From positions 1 to 64,000 of the forward strand of contig JAFWNM010000014.1 in the NCBI GenBank assembly GCA_017510335.1: a stretch of 64,000 bases of DNA. Direction: 5' to 3'. The position numbers and the translations under genes are program-made. Shown piece after piece: positions 16,524 to 25,738 of this stretch (within the stretch, counting starts at the first letter, position 1; each line of letters opens with the position of its first letter). This DNA is from Paracoccaceae bacterium. Lineage in GTDB: Bacteria > Pseudomonadota > Alphaproteobacteria > Rhodobacterales > Rhodobacteraceae. The notes under the pieces are model-generated. The model had not been told where the DNA came from and did no database searches. It worked only from the letters and a program-made list of their open reading frames with translations.

Positions 16524-16723
16524 GTCGCGGCCTTTCATGACAGGTGGTTTTAGGGGGAAGGGCTGGCACAATGGCTGGCTGCGCAGAATTTGCGCTTGAA
16601 CTGCGCCTAACATTATCCTAGTGAAACTGTCAAGAATGAAGCGGCGCTGCCGTTTCGCGCCATCCAGCACACTGCCAGACACGCGCCTGACCCAAAATCA
16701 CACGCGACTGACAGGAGCATTCC

Positions 16724-17764
16724 ATGACACTTGACCTTGTATCCCGCCCCACGCCTGCCGACTTGCGGCAGGCCCGCAAAGACCACCCGAAAACCCGCGC
16801 CCGTGATCTGGCCGAAAGTCTGGGTGTGACCGAAGCCGCCCTTGTGGCCGCCCATGTCGATGGCACCCATGTGGTGCGCATTGCCCCCGCGCTGGACAGG
16901 CTGATGCCCGCAATCCAGCGTCTGGGCGATGTCATGGCGCTGACGCGCAATGCATCTTGTGTGCATGAACGCACCGGAACCTATGAGGATTATCACGCTG
17001 GCGCGCATGCCTCTATGGTGTTGGGCGCGGAAATTGACCTGCGCATGTTTCCACGTCACTGGGTCCATGGTTTTGCCCTGTTGGACGGGCCGCGCCCATC
17101 CGTTCAGGTGTTTGACGCTGCAGGCGACGCGGTGCACAAAGTTTTTCTGACCGACCATTCGGACCGGGCCGCGTTTGACACGCTGGTTTCGGATTTGCGC
17201 CTGCCCGACCAGTCCGACAGTGTGGCACTGACCCCCCGCCCCCCGGTCGAGGCCCCGAAATCCCGCCCCGAAAAGCTGGAGGAGTTGCGCCGCGACTGGG
17301 CCGCGATGACCGACACTCACCAGTTCCTGCGCCTAGCTGCGCGGCTGAAGATGAACCGCCTTGGCGCTTACCGCATTGTCGGTGAACACTGGGCCAAGCC
17401 CCTTGCCCCTGAAGCCATCGTGGACTTGCTGCACGGGGCGGCGGCGCAATCTGTGCCGCTGATGATCTTTGTGGGCAATCAGGGCTGTATCCAGATTCAT
17501 GGTGGCCCCATTGCACAAGTTACCCCGATGGGTCCCTGGATCAATGTCATGGACCCGCGCTTCAACCTGCATTTGCGTACCGACCATGTGGCCGAAATCT
17601 GGCTGGTGTCCAAACCCACCCGCCACGGCATGGCCCATTCCGTTGAAGCATTTGACGCAGATGGCGGGCTGATCACGCAGATCTTCGGCAAGCGCGACCC
17701 GGACACGACCGCGTTTCAGGCGCTGCTGGAAACCCTGCCCCATGCGAAAGGGGGTGCGGCATGA
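16724..17764 (+). CDS. hmuS: HmuS/HemS haem-degrading or haem-trafficking protein
   Basis: Cytoplasmic haem-binding protein (346 aa) built from two related halves, as in HemS/ChuS/HmuS. Typical segments are LGDVMALTRN, DLRMFPRHWVHGFAL, the repeated FVGNQGCIQIHGGP and WINVMDPRFNLHLR. It accepts imported haem and either breaks it down or passes it on. It heads the plus-strand hmuSTUV operon and overlaps hmuT (ATGA), divergent from the exbB operon across a 200-base promoter region in which I found no convincing operator. Confidence 0.92.
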   Translation: MTLDLVSRPTPADLRQARKDHPKTRARDLAESLGVTEAALVAAHVDGTHVVRIAPALDRLMPAIQRLGDVMALTRNASCVHERTGTYEDYHAGAHASMVLGAEIDLRMFPRHWVHGFALLDGPRPSVQVFDAAGDAVHKVFLTDHSDRAAFDTLVSDLRLPDQSDSVALTPRPPVEAPKSRPEKLEELRRDWAAMTDTHQFLRLAARLKMNRLGAYRIVGEHWAKPLAPEAIVDLLHGAAAQSVPLMIFVGNQGCIQIHGGPIAQVTPMGPWINVMDPRFNLHLRTDHVAEIWLVSKPTRHGMAHSVEAFDADGGLITQIFGKRDPDTTAFQALLETLPHAKGGAA

Positions 17765-18603
17765 TCCGCGCTGCGCTGGCAACCCTTATGCTGATCACCC
17801 CCGCCGCCGCACAGGACCGTGTGGTGGTCATTGGTGGGGGCCTTGCGGAAATTGTGTATGCGCTGGGGCAGGACCACCGCCTTGTGGGGCGCGACACAAC
17901 CGCAAGCTTTCCGCCTGCCGTCAATGACCTGCCTGATGTGGGCTATATGCGGGCCTTGTCGCCCGAAGGGCTGTTGCAGCTTGACCCCGACCTGATCCTG
18001 GCGTCTGAAGGGGCCGGACCGTTGGAAACCATCCAGATCATGCAGGCGGCAGACGTGCCCTTTGTCCAGATCACGGAAGCGCCAAGCGTCGATGCAGTGA
18101 TGGAACGTGTCGAAATGGTCGCGCAGCATTTGCACGCACAGGACGCGGGCGCGGCCCTTGTCGCTGATCTGCGCGCAGCCTTTGCGACACTGGCGCACCA
18201 GACCGCGCAGGTTACCGTGCCCCAACGCGCCATGTTCGTTCTGTCCGCGCAAGGGGGGCGCATCAATGCCGCCGGGCGCGACACTGGCGCCAGTGCCATG
18301 ATCGAACTGGCGGGGGCGGTGAACGCGTTTGACGATTTCGCGGGCTACCGGCTGCTGACGGATGAATCCATTGCTGCCGCCGCGCCCGATGTCATCGTTA
18401 TGATGGACCGCGACGGGGACCACGCCCTGAGTGACGCCGAAATTGCCAGCCATCCCGCGCTTGGACTGACGCCTGCGGCACAAAACGGGCAGATCATCCG
18501 CATGAACGGGATTTACCTGTTGGGCTTTGGCCCACGCACGGCACAGGCCGCCCATGACTTGCACAAAGCCATCTACCCATCGCTGGCGCATCAGGGGGGA
18601 TAG
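17761..18603 (+). CDS. hmuT: Haem ABC transporter periplasmic binding protein HmuT
   Basis: Class III periplasmic binding protein (280 aa) with a signal peptide ending near TPAAAQ. It contains VGYMRALSPEGLLQLDPDLILAS, the conserved stretch including the tyrosine that coordinates haem in HmuT-type proteins. It delivers haem from the outer-membrane receptor to HmuUV. Its start overlaps hmuS and its end lies 4 bases before hmuU. Confidence 0.92.
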   Translation: MIRAALATLMLITPAAAQDRVVVIGGGLAEIVYALGQDHRLVGRDTTASFPPAVNDLPDVGYMRALSPEGLLQLDPDLILASEGAGPLETIQIMQAADVPFVQITEAPSVDAVMERVEMVAQHLHAQDAGAALVADLRAAFATLAHQTAQVTVPQRAMFVLSAQGGRINAAGRDTGASAMIELAGAVNAFDDFAGYRLLTDESIAAAAPDVIVMMDRDGDHALSDAEIASHPALGLTPAAQNGQIIRMNGIYLLGFGPRTAQAAHDLHKAIYPSLAHQGG

Positions 18604-18607
18604 GGGC

Positions 18608-19690
18608 ATGGTTGCGCTTTCCTTCCTGTCGCGCGGCCCTGATGCAGCGGTGGCAGGCGACCGCGCGCCGCGCGCCCGCGCAACACTGGCCGCATTGTCG
18701 GTGTTCGTGGCGGGGGTGTCCCTGCTGTCGCTGGGGGTGGGCGCTGCGGGTGTGTCGCTATCTGATGTGGCGTGGAAACTGGCCAGTGGCGAGGCGCTGA
18801 GCCTGCGTGAACGGGTGGTGATATTCGACATCCGCCTGCCACGGCTGTTGACGGGCCTTTTGGTGGGCGCGTCGCTGGCGGTGTCGGGCGCGGTCATGCA
18901 AGGGCTGTTCCGCAACCCGCTGGCCGATCCGGGCATTGTGGGCGTGGGCGCGGGGGCGGGGCTTGGCGCAGTGCTGGCCATTGTGCTGGGCGGAATGCTG
19001 CCCGCTGCGCTGCTGGGCGTGGCAGGCATGCATCTGGTGCCGCTGGCGGCATTTCTGGGGGGCTGGGTGACAACGCTGGTGCTGTATCGGGTGTCCACGC
19101 GGCGCGGGCGCACATCGGTGGCGACCATGCTTCTGGCAGGCATCGCGCTGGGGGCGCTTGCGGGCGCGTTGACGGGCATTCTGGTCTATATCGCAGATGA
19201 CCAGCAATTGCGCGACCTGACCTTCTGGGGGCTGGGGTCGCTGGCGGGGGCAAGCTGGGCCAAACTGGCCGCTGCCGCGCCCATCATGGGCCTGGCACTG
19301 GTTGGCGCGCCTGTTCTGGCGCGCGCGCTGAACGGGCTGGCCCTGGGCGAAGGGGCTGCGGCACATATGGGCATTCCCGTGCAGCGCATGAAGAATATGG
19401 CCATCCTGACCGTTGCCGCCGCCACCGGCGCTGCCGTGGCTGTGTCGGGCGGAATAGGGTTTATCGGCATTGTTGTGCCGCATCTGCTGCGGCTGGCCAT
19501 AGGGCCGGACCATCGCTTCGTGTTGCCTGCGGCGGCACTTCTGGGGGCGGGGCTGTTGCTATTGGCCGACATGATCGCGCGGCTGGTCATCGCACCGGCG
19601 GAACTGCCTATCGGCATTGTCACTGCCGTTCTGGGCGGGCCGGTTTTCCTGTGGATATTGCTGCGCCGTCGCGGCATTGTGGATATGTGA
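18608..19690 (+). CDS. hmuU: Haem ABC transporter permease HmuU (FecCD family)
   Basis: Polytopic inner-membrane permease (360 aa) with about ten helices. FecCD-family marks include RLPRLLTGLLVGASLAVSG, NPLADPGIVGVGAGAG and GGIGFIGIVVPHLLRL. The ATG at 18608 was chosen because it directly follows the hmuT stop with a GGGG-type ribosome binding site; the open frame extends into hmuT. It pairs with the downstream ATPase. Confidence 0.92.
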   Translation: MVALSFLSRGPDAAVAGDRAPRARATLAALSVFVAGVSLLSLGVGAAGVSLSDVAWKLASGEALSLRERVVIFDIRLPRLLTGLLVGASLAVSGAVMQGLFRNPLADPGIVGVGAGAGLGAVLAIVLGGMLPAALLGVAGMHLVPLAAFLGGWVTTLVLYRVSTRRGRTSVATMLLAGIALGALAGALTGILVYIADDQQLRDLTFWGLGSLAGASWAKLAAAAPIMGLALVGAPVLARALNGLALGEGAAAHMGIPVQRMKNMAILTVAAATGAAVAVSGGIGFIGIVVPHLLRLAIGPDHRFVLPAAALLGAGLLLLADMIARLVIAPAELPIGIVTAVLGGPVFLWILLRRRGIVDM

Positions 19691-19696
19691 ACCGCC

Positions 19697-20485
19697 ATGC
19701 TGGAAGCACTGAACATTGATGCAGCCCTTGGCGGCAAACCCGTTTTGCAAAACGCCAGCCTGCGCGCGCAAGCAGGACAACTGACTGTTATTGTCGGGCC
19801 GAACGGGTCGGGCAAAACCACCCTTTTGCGTGCCATCACTGGCGATCTGGCGCATTCGGGAACTGTGCGCCTGAACGCGCAGGATACACGCAAACTGCCT
19901 GCTTGGGCGCTGGCCGAATTGCGGGCGGTGCTGCCACAGGCCAGCCAGCTTGCCTTTCCCTTCACGGTGCATGAAGTCGTGCGTTTCGGGTTGGTGGGGG
20001 CAACGGCCCTGCGCGCAGATGCAGCACAACTGCCGGGCCGCGCCCTGGAACGCGTGGGGCTTGCGGGCTATGGCGGTCGGTATTTTCAGGAACTGTCAGG
20101 CGGGGAACAGGCCCGCGCGCAACTTGCCCGCGTGTTGTTGCAGGTCTGGCAGCCGGTCGTGGACGGCGTGCCGCGCTGGCTGTTTCTGGACGAACCCGTG
20201 GCCGCGCTGGATATCGGCCACCAGTTGCAGGTCATGGCCTTGGCGCGCGAATTCGCCCGCGCAGGCGGCGGGGTGGTGGCGGTTATGCATGATTTGAACC
20301 TGACAGCCATGTTCGCAGACCAGATAACCCTGATGCTGGACGGGCAGGTTCTGGCACAGGGCAGCGTGCATGACGTGCTGACCGATGCGCACCTGTCGCG
20401 CGCCTATGGCTGCGCGCTGCGCGTATCCGCCCTGCCCCGCGCGCAGCAGGTGTTTATTCTGCCACAGGCCACAGAAATTGCCTGA
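19697..20485 (+). CDS. hmuV: Haem ABC transporter ATP-binding protein HmuV
   Basis: ABC ATPase (262 aa) with Walker A GPNGSGKTT (about residues 35-43), signature LSGGEQARAQLAR and Walker B WLFLDEPVAALD. The extended loop before Walker B (QVWQPVVDGVPR) is typical of HmuV. It powers the HmuU permease. It is the last gene before the receptor promoter. Confidence 0.92.
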   Translation: MLEALNIDAALGGKPVLQNASLRAQAGQLTVIVGPNGSGKTTLLRAITGDLAHSGTVRLNAQDTRKLPAWALAELRAVLPQASQLAFPFTVHEVVRFGLVGATALRADAAQLPGRALERVGLAGYGGRYFQELSGGEQARAQLARVLLQVWQPVVDGVPRWLFLDEPVAALDIGHQLQVMALAREFARAGGGVVAVMHDLNLTAMFADQITLMLDGQVLAQGSVHDVLTDAHLSRAYGCALRVSALPRAQQVFILPQATEIA

Positions 20486-20500
20486 CTAATCTTGACTATT

Positions 20501-20517
20501 TTACTAAACATTAGTAA
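20501..20517. promoter_or_regulatory. Palindromic operator candidate upstream of hmuR
   Basis: Perfect 7-3-7 palindrome TTACTAA-ACA-TTAGTAA, 58 bases before the hmuR start. TTGACT at 20492-20497 could be the -35 box, so a protein bound here would block transcription. An iron- or haem-responsive repressor is the obvious candidate, but I cannot match it to a named box. Confidence 0.55.
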
Positions 20518-20574
20518 CGAGGCCGTCAGAACGCCAGCGGTATCGCCAGCCAGAACACCACCAAGGGGATACCG

Positions 20575-22662
20575 ATGGACAAGACAACGGGGCGCTATGG
20601 GCGCCTTTTGACCGCTATTGCCGTTCCGGCATTTATGGGCGTTTCACTACCGGCACAGGCGCAAACCAGTCACGACCAGATTGCCGCGCCGGGGTCATTT
20701 CTGGGGCGTATCGTCCTGGGCTTCGGGCGGGCACGCACTGCAGTTGACACGCCACAGGCTGTCAGCACGCTGGAACAGGACGATATTGACCGCGAACAGG
20801 CCGCAACACCGGGCGATTTGCTGCGCATCGTGCCCGGTGCCACGGTGCAGGGCGGGGACCGCATGACCGGCCAGCGCTACAATATTCGGGGCGTGGGCGG
20901 GGACGCCTCGGACCAGAACCGCATCATCATTACGGTGGACGGTGTCGAAAAATACGGCGAGCTGTATCAGGTGGGCCAGTTTTTTGGCGAACCGGAACTG
21001 TATAAACGCGTCGAAATCCTGCGCGGTCCGGCCTCATCTGCGCTGTATGGGTCGGGGGCATTGGGCGGTGTTGTCGCATTCGAAACCAAGGACGCCGCCG
21101 ATTTCCTGCAAATGGGCGAAACGACAACCCTGCGCGTGAAAGCAGGTGCCAACAGCAACGGCGGGGGCGCGCTTGGGTCTGTCATACTGGCCCAGCGCTT
21201 TGGCGAAAGCTTCGAGATGCTGGCCGCCCTGACCCATCGCCGCGAAGGGGATTACAAATCGGGCGACGGCACGCCGGTAACCGGGTCGGGCATGGCGGGC
21301 ACATCGGGCCTGTTGAAGGGCACCTACCGCTTCGGCGCCAATAACGAACAAACGCTAAGCCTGTCGCTGTCGCGCTGGCGCAGTAACGAGGATGGCGCGA
21401 ATTATTCATCTGTCGCCGATATTCCGGATTTCGGCACAGTGGACCGCAAGGCACAGGATGACACTGCAACACTGGTCTGGACCAATCCGGCAAGTGGCAC
21501 ACCGTGGCTGGACAGCCGTGTGCAGCTGTCCTATTCGCGCACCCTGATCGATCAGGACAATGCCGTTCCCGGCAACCCGTTTTTGGCAAATAACCCGCTG
21601 TTCGAGGATGCGTTCTATCAGTATCGCACGCTGGCCTTGCGCGCTGAAAACCGCTTCACCTTCTCGGGCGAGGGGTGGGAGAATTACCTGACCCTGGGTG
21701 TCACCGCGTCCCAACAAAAGCGCGCGGCGCAACGCGAATCCGGCGCGATTTCCTTTCACCCGGAAGGAACGGATCGGCGCTATGGCATATTCCTGCAAAA
21801 TGAATTCATCTGGGATGACCGGCTAAGCGCGGTGCTGGGCCTGCGCGCTGACCGCATTGCGCTGACCCCGTCAGACCAGGTGGTGAACGGACAGCGGCGC
21901 AGCCATACCGCGCGCGTTGCATCCTTGGCACTGCACTACAAACTGAACGACGACTGGGCGGTGTTCGGGTCGCTGTCCCAGACCGAACGCGCGCCCTCGA
22001 TTGACGAGATGTTCGACGTTGCGAGCGCGGCAGGCAAAACCACGTCACTGGACTTGCGGCCAGAACGCGCACGCACCCTTGAAGCGGGCTTTTCCTATGG
22101 CGGGCGCAATGTTTTTGCCCAGGGCGACAGTCTGGATGTCAAACTGACAGCATTCAGCAACCGCGTTACAGACAAGATCGAACGGCCGGGCAATTCTGTT
22201 CCGGGGCCAACATACGCCAATATTGCCCGCGCCCATATTCGCGGGATCGAACTGGAAGGCGGCTATGACACACAAACCGTGTTCACCAAATTCGCCTATT
22301 CCCGCATTCTGGGCACCGACCAGACCACCGGCGCACGGCTTGATTCTACCCCGCAAGATGAACTGGTGCTGGAACTGGGCGCGCGCGCCTTTGGCCAGAC
22401 GCTGGAATATGGCTGGCGCGGGACATTCGCGCGCGGGGCCAGCCGCGCAAGTGGCGACGCGTTCCCGGGCTATGGCGTAAGCGACCTGTATGCCACATGG
22501 CGCCCTGATCAAGGGGCCATGGCAGGGCTGGAAGTGCAACTGGCCGTCAATAATGTGCTGAACAAGCAATACCGCAACATCCTTGACGGCGGGCTGGCGA
22601 ATAACGAACCCCGCCGCGGGCGCGATCTGCGCGTATCCGTGGGGCGCAATTTCAGCTGGTAA
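20575..22662 (+). CDS. hmuR: TonB-dependent haem/haemoglobin outer-membrane receptor HmuR
   Basis: Outer-membrane beta-barrel receptor (695 aa). A signal peptide ends near LPAQAQ. The plug domain (about 55-165) includes VPGATVQGGDRMTGQRYNIRGVGG-type sequence and VEILRGPASSALYGSGALGG. The barrel ends in the aromatic NFSW. The segment SQTERAPSIDEMFD corresponds to the FRAP-type motif of haem receptors. It takes up haem using TonB energy, so the exbB defect in the neighbouring operon matters for it. A terminator follows. Confidence 0.92.
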   Translation: MDKTTGRYGRLLTAIAVPAFMGVSLPAQAQTSHDQIAAPGSFLGRIVLGFGRARTAVDTPQAVSTLEQDDIDREQAATPGDLLRIVPGATVQGGDRMTGQRYNIRGVGGDASDQNRIIITVDGVEKYGELYQVGQFFGEPELYKRVEILRGPASSALYGSGALGGVVAFETKDAADFLQMGETTTLRVKAGANSNGGGALGSVILAQRFGESFEMLAALTHRREGDYKSGDGTPVTGSGMAGTSGLLKGTYRFGANNEQTLSLSLSRWRSNEDGANYSSVADIPDFGTVDRKAQDDTATLVWTNPASGTPWLDSRVQLSYSRTLIDQDNAVPGNPFLANNPLFEDAFYQYRTLALRAENRFTFSGEGWENYLTLGVTASQQKRAAQRESGAISFHPEGTDRRYGIFLQNEFIWDDRLSAVLGLRADRIALTPSDQVVNGQRRSHTARVASLALHYKLNDDWAVFGSLSQTERAPSIDEMFDVASAAGKTTSLDLRPERARTLEAGFSYGGRNVFAQGDSLDVKLTAFSNRVTDKIERPGNSVPGPTYANIARAHIRGIELEGGYDTQTVFTKFAYSRILGTDQTTGARLDSTPQDELVLELGARAFGQTLEYGWRGTFARGASRASGDAFPGYGVSDLYATWRPDQGAMAGLEVQLAVNNVLNKQYRNILDGGLANNEPRRGRDLRVSVGRNFSW

Positions 22663-22689
22663 CCCCCCCGCGCCCAATCGCATCAGACC

Positions 22690-22721
22690 AACGCCAGCGC
22701 GGTTCCTTGCGCTGGCGTTTT
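22690..22721 (+). terminator. Rho-independent terminator after hmuR
   Basis: Perfect 11-bp stem AACGCCAGCGC / GCGCTGGCGTT, 8-base loop and four T. It lies 28 bases after hmuR and before the convergent ribD-like gene. Confidence 0.85.
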
Positions 22722-22750
22722 GCAGGTCTGGCCCGCGCGCGGCCATGGGG

Positions 22751-23575
22751 TCAGGTGTTCTGCCGTGCGACACCGTGCCAGGGGGCAGAAACGATATTCT
22801 GCGCAGATGCCAGACCACAATCAAACAAGATGTCGGACCCGATATTGAACACCCGCGTATCGGGGCGCGTCGCGTCCGACAACAGCGCCACCGGGTTGGG
22901 CGTATGAAACCCCTGCGGCCCGCCCCCGATCAGCAAGGGCGCGACAGCAATATGCAGGCGTGTCAACAACCCCGCCTGAAAGAAACGCGACACGGTAATG
23001 CCGCCCCCTTCGACCAGAACAGTGTTCAGACCCGCAGCATGCAAGGCGCGCAGGATATGACGGGGCGACATGCTGCCGCCAGCAGCAGCGGGCAGGCGCA
23101 CCACCTCTACCCCCGCGGGACGCGCTGTGTCGACATGCTGCAAGACAATGCGCCGCACGCCATTATCCATGAACACCGGCGCATCATTCGGCAGCCGGCC
23201 GCGCGGGTCAATAACGACGCGTGCGGGGTTATGCCCTTCGCACAGGCGCACTGTCAGGCGCGGGCTGTCATGCAGTGCCGTGCGCACGCCAATGACAACC
23301 GCATCAGCGATGGCACGCAGCCGGTGCAGGTGCTTCAACCCGTCCGGCCCTGAAATATCGCGCGCATCCCCTGCGACCGTCGCCACGCGCCCGTCCAGGG
23401 ATTGCCCGATCTGGCCAATGGTCACCGGCCCCATATCGCGGCGGGCAAGCGGGGCATATATGGCCAGCGCCGCACGTTCCGCAGGTGTCCAGTCGCCGCA
23501 ACAGGGGCACCCCGTGCCATTGCGAATGCCCAGAATGTGCGCCCAGACCCGCGCGCTGACATCGGCCTTGTCCAT
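22751..23575 (-). CDS. RibD C-terminal-like reductase (dihydrofolate-reductase fold)
   Basis: Predicted NADPH-dependent reductase of pyrimidine or pterin intermediates (274 aa). It contains the RibD_C core: TIGQIGQSLDGRVAT, SRLTV-like SPRLTVRL, VLVEGGG and HIAVAPLLIGGG. The N-terminal cytidine-deaminase-like domain of full RibD is absent. Instead the N-terminus carries a GCPCCGDW cysteine cluster. The ATG at 23575 overlaps the methyltransferase stop (ATGA). It is the last gene of a five-gene operon with a RibA-like first gene. It may be a pathway-specific paralogue rather than the riboflavin enzyme. Confidence 0.82.
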   Translation of the reverse strand: MDKADVSARVWAHILGIRNGTGCPCCGDWTPAERAALAIYAPLARRDMGPVTIGQIGQSLDGRVATVAGDARDISGPDGLKHLHRLRAIADAVVIGVRTALHDSPRLTVRLCEGHNPARVVIDPRGRLPNDAPVFMDNGVRRIVLQHVDTARPAGVEVVRLPAAAGGSMSPRHILRALHAAGLNTVLVEGGGITVSRFFQAGLLTRLHIAVAPLLIGGGPQGFHTPNPVALLSDATRPDTRVFNIGSDILFDCGLASAQNIVSAPWHGVARQNT

Positions 23576-24372
23576 CACACCCCCCCGACTGCGCCAAGCT
23601 GCGCGACACGGCCTTTCGGGACGGCCAGAATGTCCTGATGGCCGATCATGCACTGGCCTTGCGTGACCTGCACCTGACGGGCGGCGTGCCATGCCTGCGC
23701 ATCGGTATAACCCGCGCGGGCGGCAGCGGTTGCAATCCCGTCCAGCAATTGCCCCTGCAGGGGCGCATCATCATGGCCCAGAACCCACGGGCTTGGGGCG
23801 CAAAACACATGATACCCTGCCTGCGCAAACACCTGGCGCGCACAGGACCACGCATGGGGGCCAAGGGCAGGACCAAAGCCCTTATCCGTGCACTGGTCCT
23901 TGTTGAACGCAGCCGTCACCGCGCCATCTGCCGCAAGCGGCGGTTGCCATGTCATGACCCCGTCATAGGACAGCGCCGCATAAAACGGCAGGTCATGATG
24001 CGCCAGCACATGCGCCAGATCCCGCAACCAGTTTTCGGAAACAAGGTCCAGCAAAGCCGATGCCGAAACAAGCGTGGCCCCGGACAGGGGAAGATCACGC
24101 AGGTTTGTCAGGTCACGCACATTCGGGCGCGCTTGGGGATGGGCGGCGACAGCATGTGCCAGCAGCGCGGGATCATGATCCACCAACTGCCATTGCGCAT
24201 TTTCTGGCATATGCGGCGACAAGGCGCGCAGGCTTGCGCCTGTCCCCGCGCCCAGATCGACAACAACAGGCGACGGTCCCGCAAGCCGCGCAGCCTGGCC
24301 CAGCAAGCCAGCGTCCCGCGCCGCAAGGTCGGCAGGTTCACGCAACGCCAGCCATTGCGGCGCGAAACCCAT
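23575..24372 (-). CDS. Class I SAM-dependent methyltransferase in pterin-like operon
   Basis: Rossmann-fold methyltransferase (265 aa) with motif I VVDLGAGTGASL, acidic QLVDHDPALLAHA and a post-motif region TLVSASALLDLVSE. It lies 3 bases after the PTPS-like gene and overlaps the RibD-like gene. In this context it may methylate a pyrimidine or pterin intermediate. ToxA has that kind of role in toxoflavin biosynthesis, alongside a GTP cyclohydrolase II and a RibD homologue. The substrate is inferred only. Confidence 0.8.
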   Translation of the reverse strand: MGFAPQWLALREPADLAARDAGLLGQAARLAGPSPVVVDLGAGTGASLRALSPHMPENAQWQLVDHDPALLAHAVAAHPQARPNVRDLTNLRDLPLSGATLVSASALLDLVSENWLRDLAHVLAHHDLPFYAALSYDGVMTWQPPLAADGAVTAAFNKDQCTDKGFGPALGPHAWSCARQVFAQAGYHVFCAPSPWVLGHDDAPLQGQLLDGIATAAARAGYTDAQAWHAARQVQVTQGQCMIGHQDILAVPKGRVAQLGAVGGV

Positions 24373-24375
24373 GGG

Positions 24376-24771
24376 CTACACGTCCCCTTCGAACCATGCG
24401 CGGGCCATATGGCTTTCGTGCAGGGTAATGCGCAACCGCCGCACGCGGCCCGCGTCCTTCAGGGTGCCTGCACCAATATGGCCGCGCATCTGGTCGAAAA
24501 TATGCTTGCACAGAAATTCCGTTGTGGTGAATTTTCCGGCGAATTCGGGAATTTCATCAAGGTTCTTGTAGCGCAGCGGTGCAAGCGTGGCGGCAAGCGC
24601 CTCAACCGCAAGGCCAATATCGACCACCAGACCGTGATCATCCAGATCCTCGGTGAAAAAGGCGGCATCCACTGTGAATGTCGCGCCATGCATGCCTTGC
24701 GCGGGGCCGAATACCGGCGACGGCAGGGAATGGGCGATCATGATATGGTCTTTGACTTCGACGGCGAACAT
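24376..24771 (-). CDS. Divergent 6-pyruvoyl-tetrahydropterin synthase / QueD-like protein
   Basis: PTPS/QueD-family protein (131 aa from the ATG at 24771; an upstream extension would run into the previous gene). The T-fold is recognisable, but key residues differ. His14 and His28 are present, whereas the third zinc ligand of the HGH motif is Ala30 (MHGAT) and the catalytic Cys position is Ala24. The Asp-His pair normally in a DHRYLN-type motif also seems lost (LRYKNLDE). A glutamate is kept in TTEFL and in LHESH. It therefore either performs a different reaction or is a binding protein. Confidence 0.8.
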   Translation of the reverse strand: MFAVEVKDHIMIAHSLPSPVFGPAQGMHGATFTVDAAFFTEDLDDHGLVVDIGLAVEALAATLAPLRYKNLDEIPEFAGKFTTTEFLCKHIFDQMRGHIGAGTLKDAGRVRRLRITLHESHMARAWFEGDV

Positions 24772-24787
24772 GGGCGTCCTTTCTGGT

Positions 24788-25738
24788 TCAGTCATAACGA
24801 ATGCGGTGGCACAGCGTGCCCGGCGCATTCAGGATCAAGGGATACGCGACAGGCAGATCATCGAAGGCGCTTTCGCCTGAAATCAGCGCATCCAGCCGGT
24901 CGTCACACAGCAGCGCCAGCGCCTTTTGCAGGCGGCGGCGAAATGTCCAGCGCGGCAGGCGCGCGGGCGGCAAGGCCCCGACCTGTGAACTGACCAGTTG
25001 CAGCCGCTGGCTGTGAAATGCCCCCCCCAGCGGCAAGGCCACGGACTGCGCGCCGTGCCAGCTGGCTTCCACCACAGTGGCGCCCGGCCCTGCGGCGTCC
25101 AGCGCGTGCGCCAGTCCAGAGGCTGACGCACTGGTGTTAATGACGACATCCTGCCCTTTGGGCATATCTGGCGGGGCGGTGAAATGGCACCCCAGCCCCC
25201 GCGCCAGGTCTGCGCGGGCGGGGTCAATATCGCTTAGCGTCACATCGCAGCCCGGAAAGCGCGCGCATAAGTAGCCCACCAAAGCGCCCAGAACACCCGC
25301 GCCCACAATGCACACCCTGTCACCGGCCGAAAGCCCGCTGTCCCAGACAATATTCAGGGCGGTTTCCATATTTGCCGCCAGCACAGCACGCGCGGGCGGC
25401 AGGGTGTCGGGCAGGGGCACGAACCCGTCCTCTGGCAACCTGAACCATGTCTGATGCGGAAACAGCGCGAACACCGCGCGGCCCGCCTGCGGCCCTTCGG
25501 CTATTTCGGCAACCGTGCAATAGCCGTATTTCACCGGATAGGGGAACGCCCCTTCCTGATGGGGGGCGCGCATGCGCGCCTGCTCGGACACGGGAACCGC
25601 ACCGCGCAAGACCAGACGCTCGGTCCCGCGACTGATGCCGGAATACAGGCTGCGCAGCCGCACCCCCTGCCCTGCCGTGGCGGGGCGTATTTCTGCGCGG
25701 TCAGGGGCGACCACCCATAAGGCGCGCGGGTCGCTCAT
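24788..25738 (-). CDS. Zinc-type alcohol dehydrogenase-like oxidoreductase
   Basis: MDR-superfamily oxidoreductase (316 aa). GroES-like N-terminal part with SLYSGISRGTERLVLRG; nucleotide-binding Rossmann motif CIVGAGVLGALVGYL. The usual zinc-ligand pattern of ADH (GHE and the four-Cys lobe) is not evident, so it may be a zinc-free reductase. Its ATG overlaps the RibA-like stop (ATGA), and the PTPS-like gene follows 16 bases later. It probably modifies a side chain of the operon's product. Confidence 0.8.
   Translation of the reverse strand: MSDPRALWVVAPDRAEIRPATAGQGVRLRSLYSGISRGTERLVLRGAVPVSEQARMRAPHQEGAFPYPVKYGYCTVAEIAEGPQAGRAVFALFPHQTWFRLPEDGFVPLPDTLPPARAVLAANMETALNIVWDSGLSAGDRVCIVGAGVLGALVGYLCARFPGCDVTLSDIDPARADLARGLGCHFTAPPDMPKGQDVVINTSASASGLAHALDAAGPGATVVEASWHGAQSVALPLGGAFHSQRLQLVSSQVGALPPARLPRWTFRRRLQKALALLCDDRLDALISGESAFDDLPVAYPLILNAPGTLCHRIRYD

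Noticed and set aside
17716-19179. 487-codon minus-strand frame opposite hmuT/hmuU
   Set aside because: Low-complexity Ser/Thr/Pro/Ala composition and complete overlap with conserved haem-transport genes.
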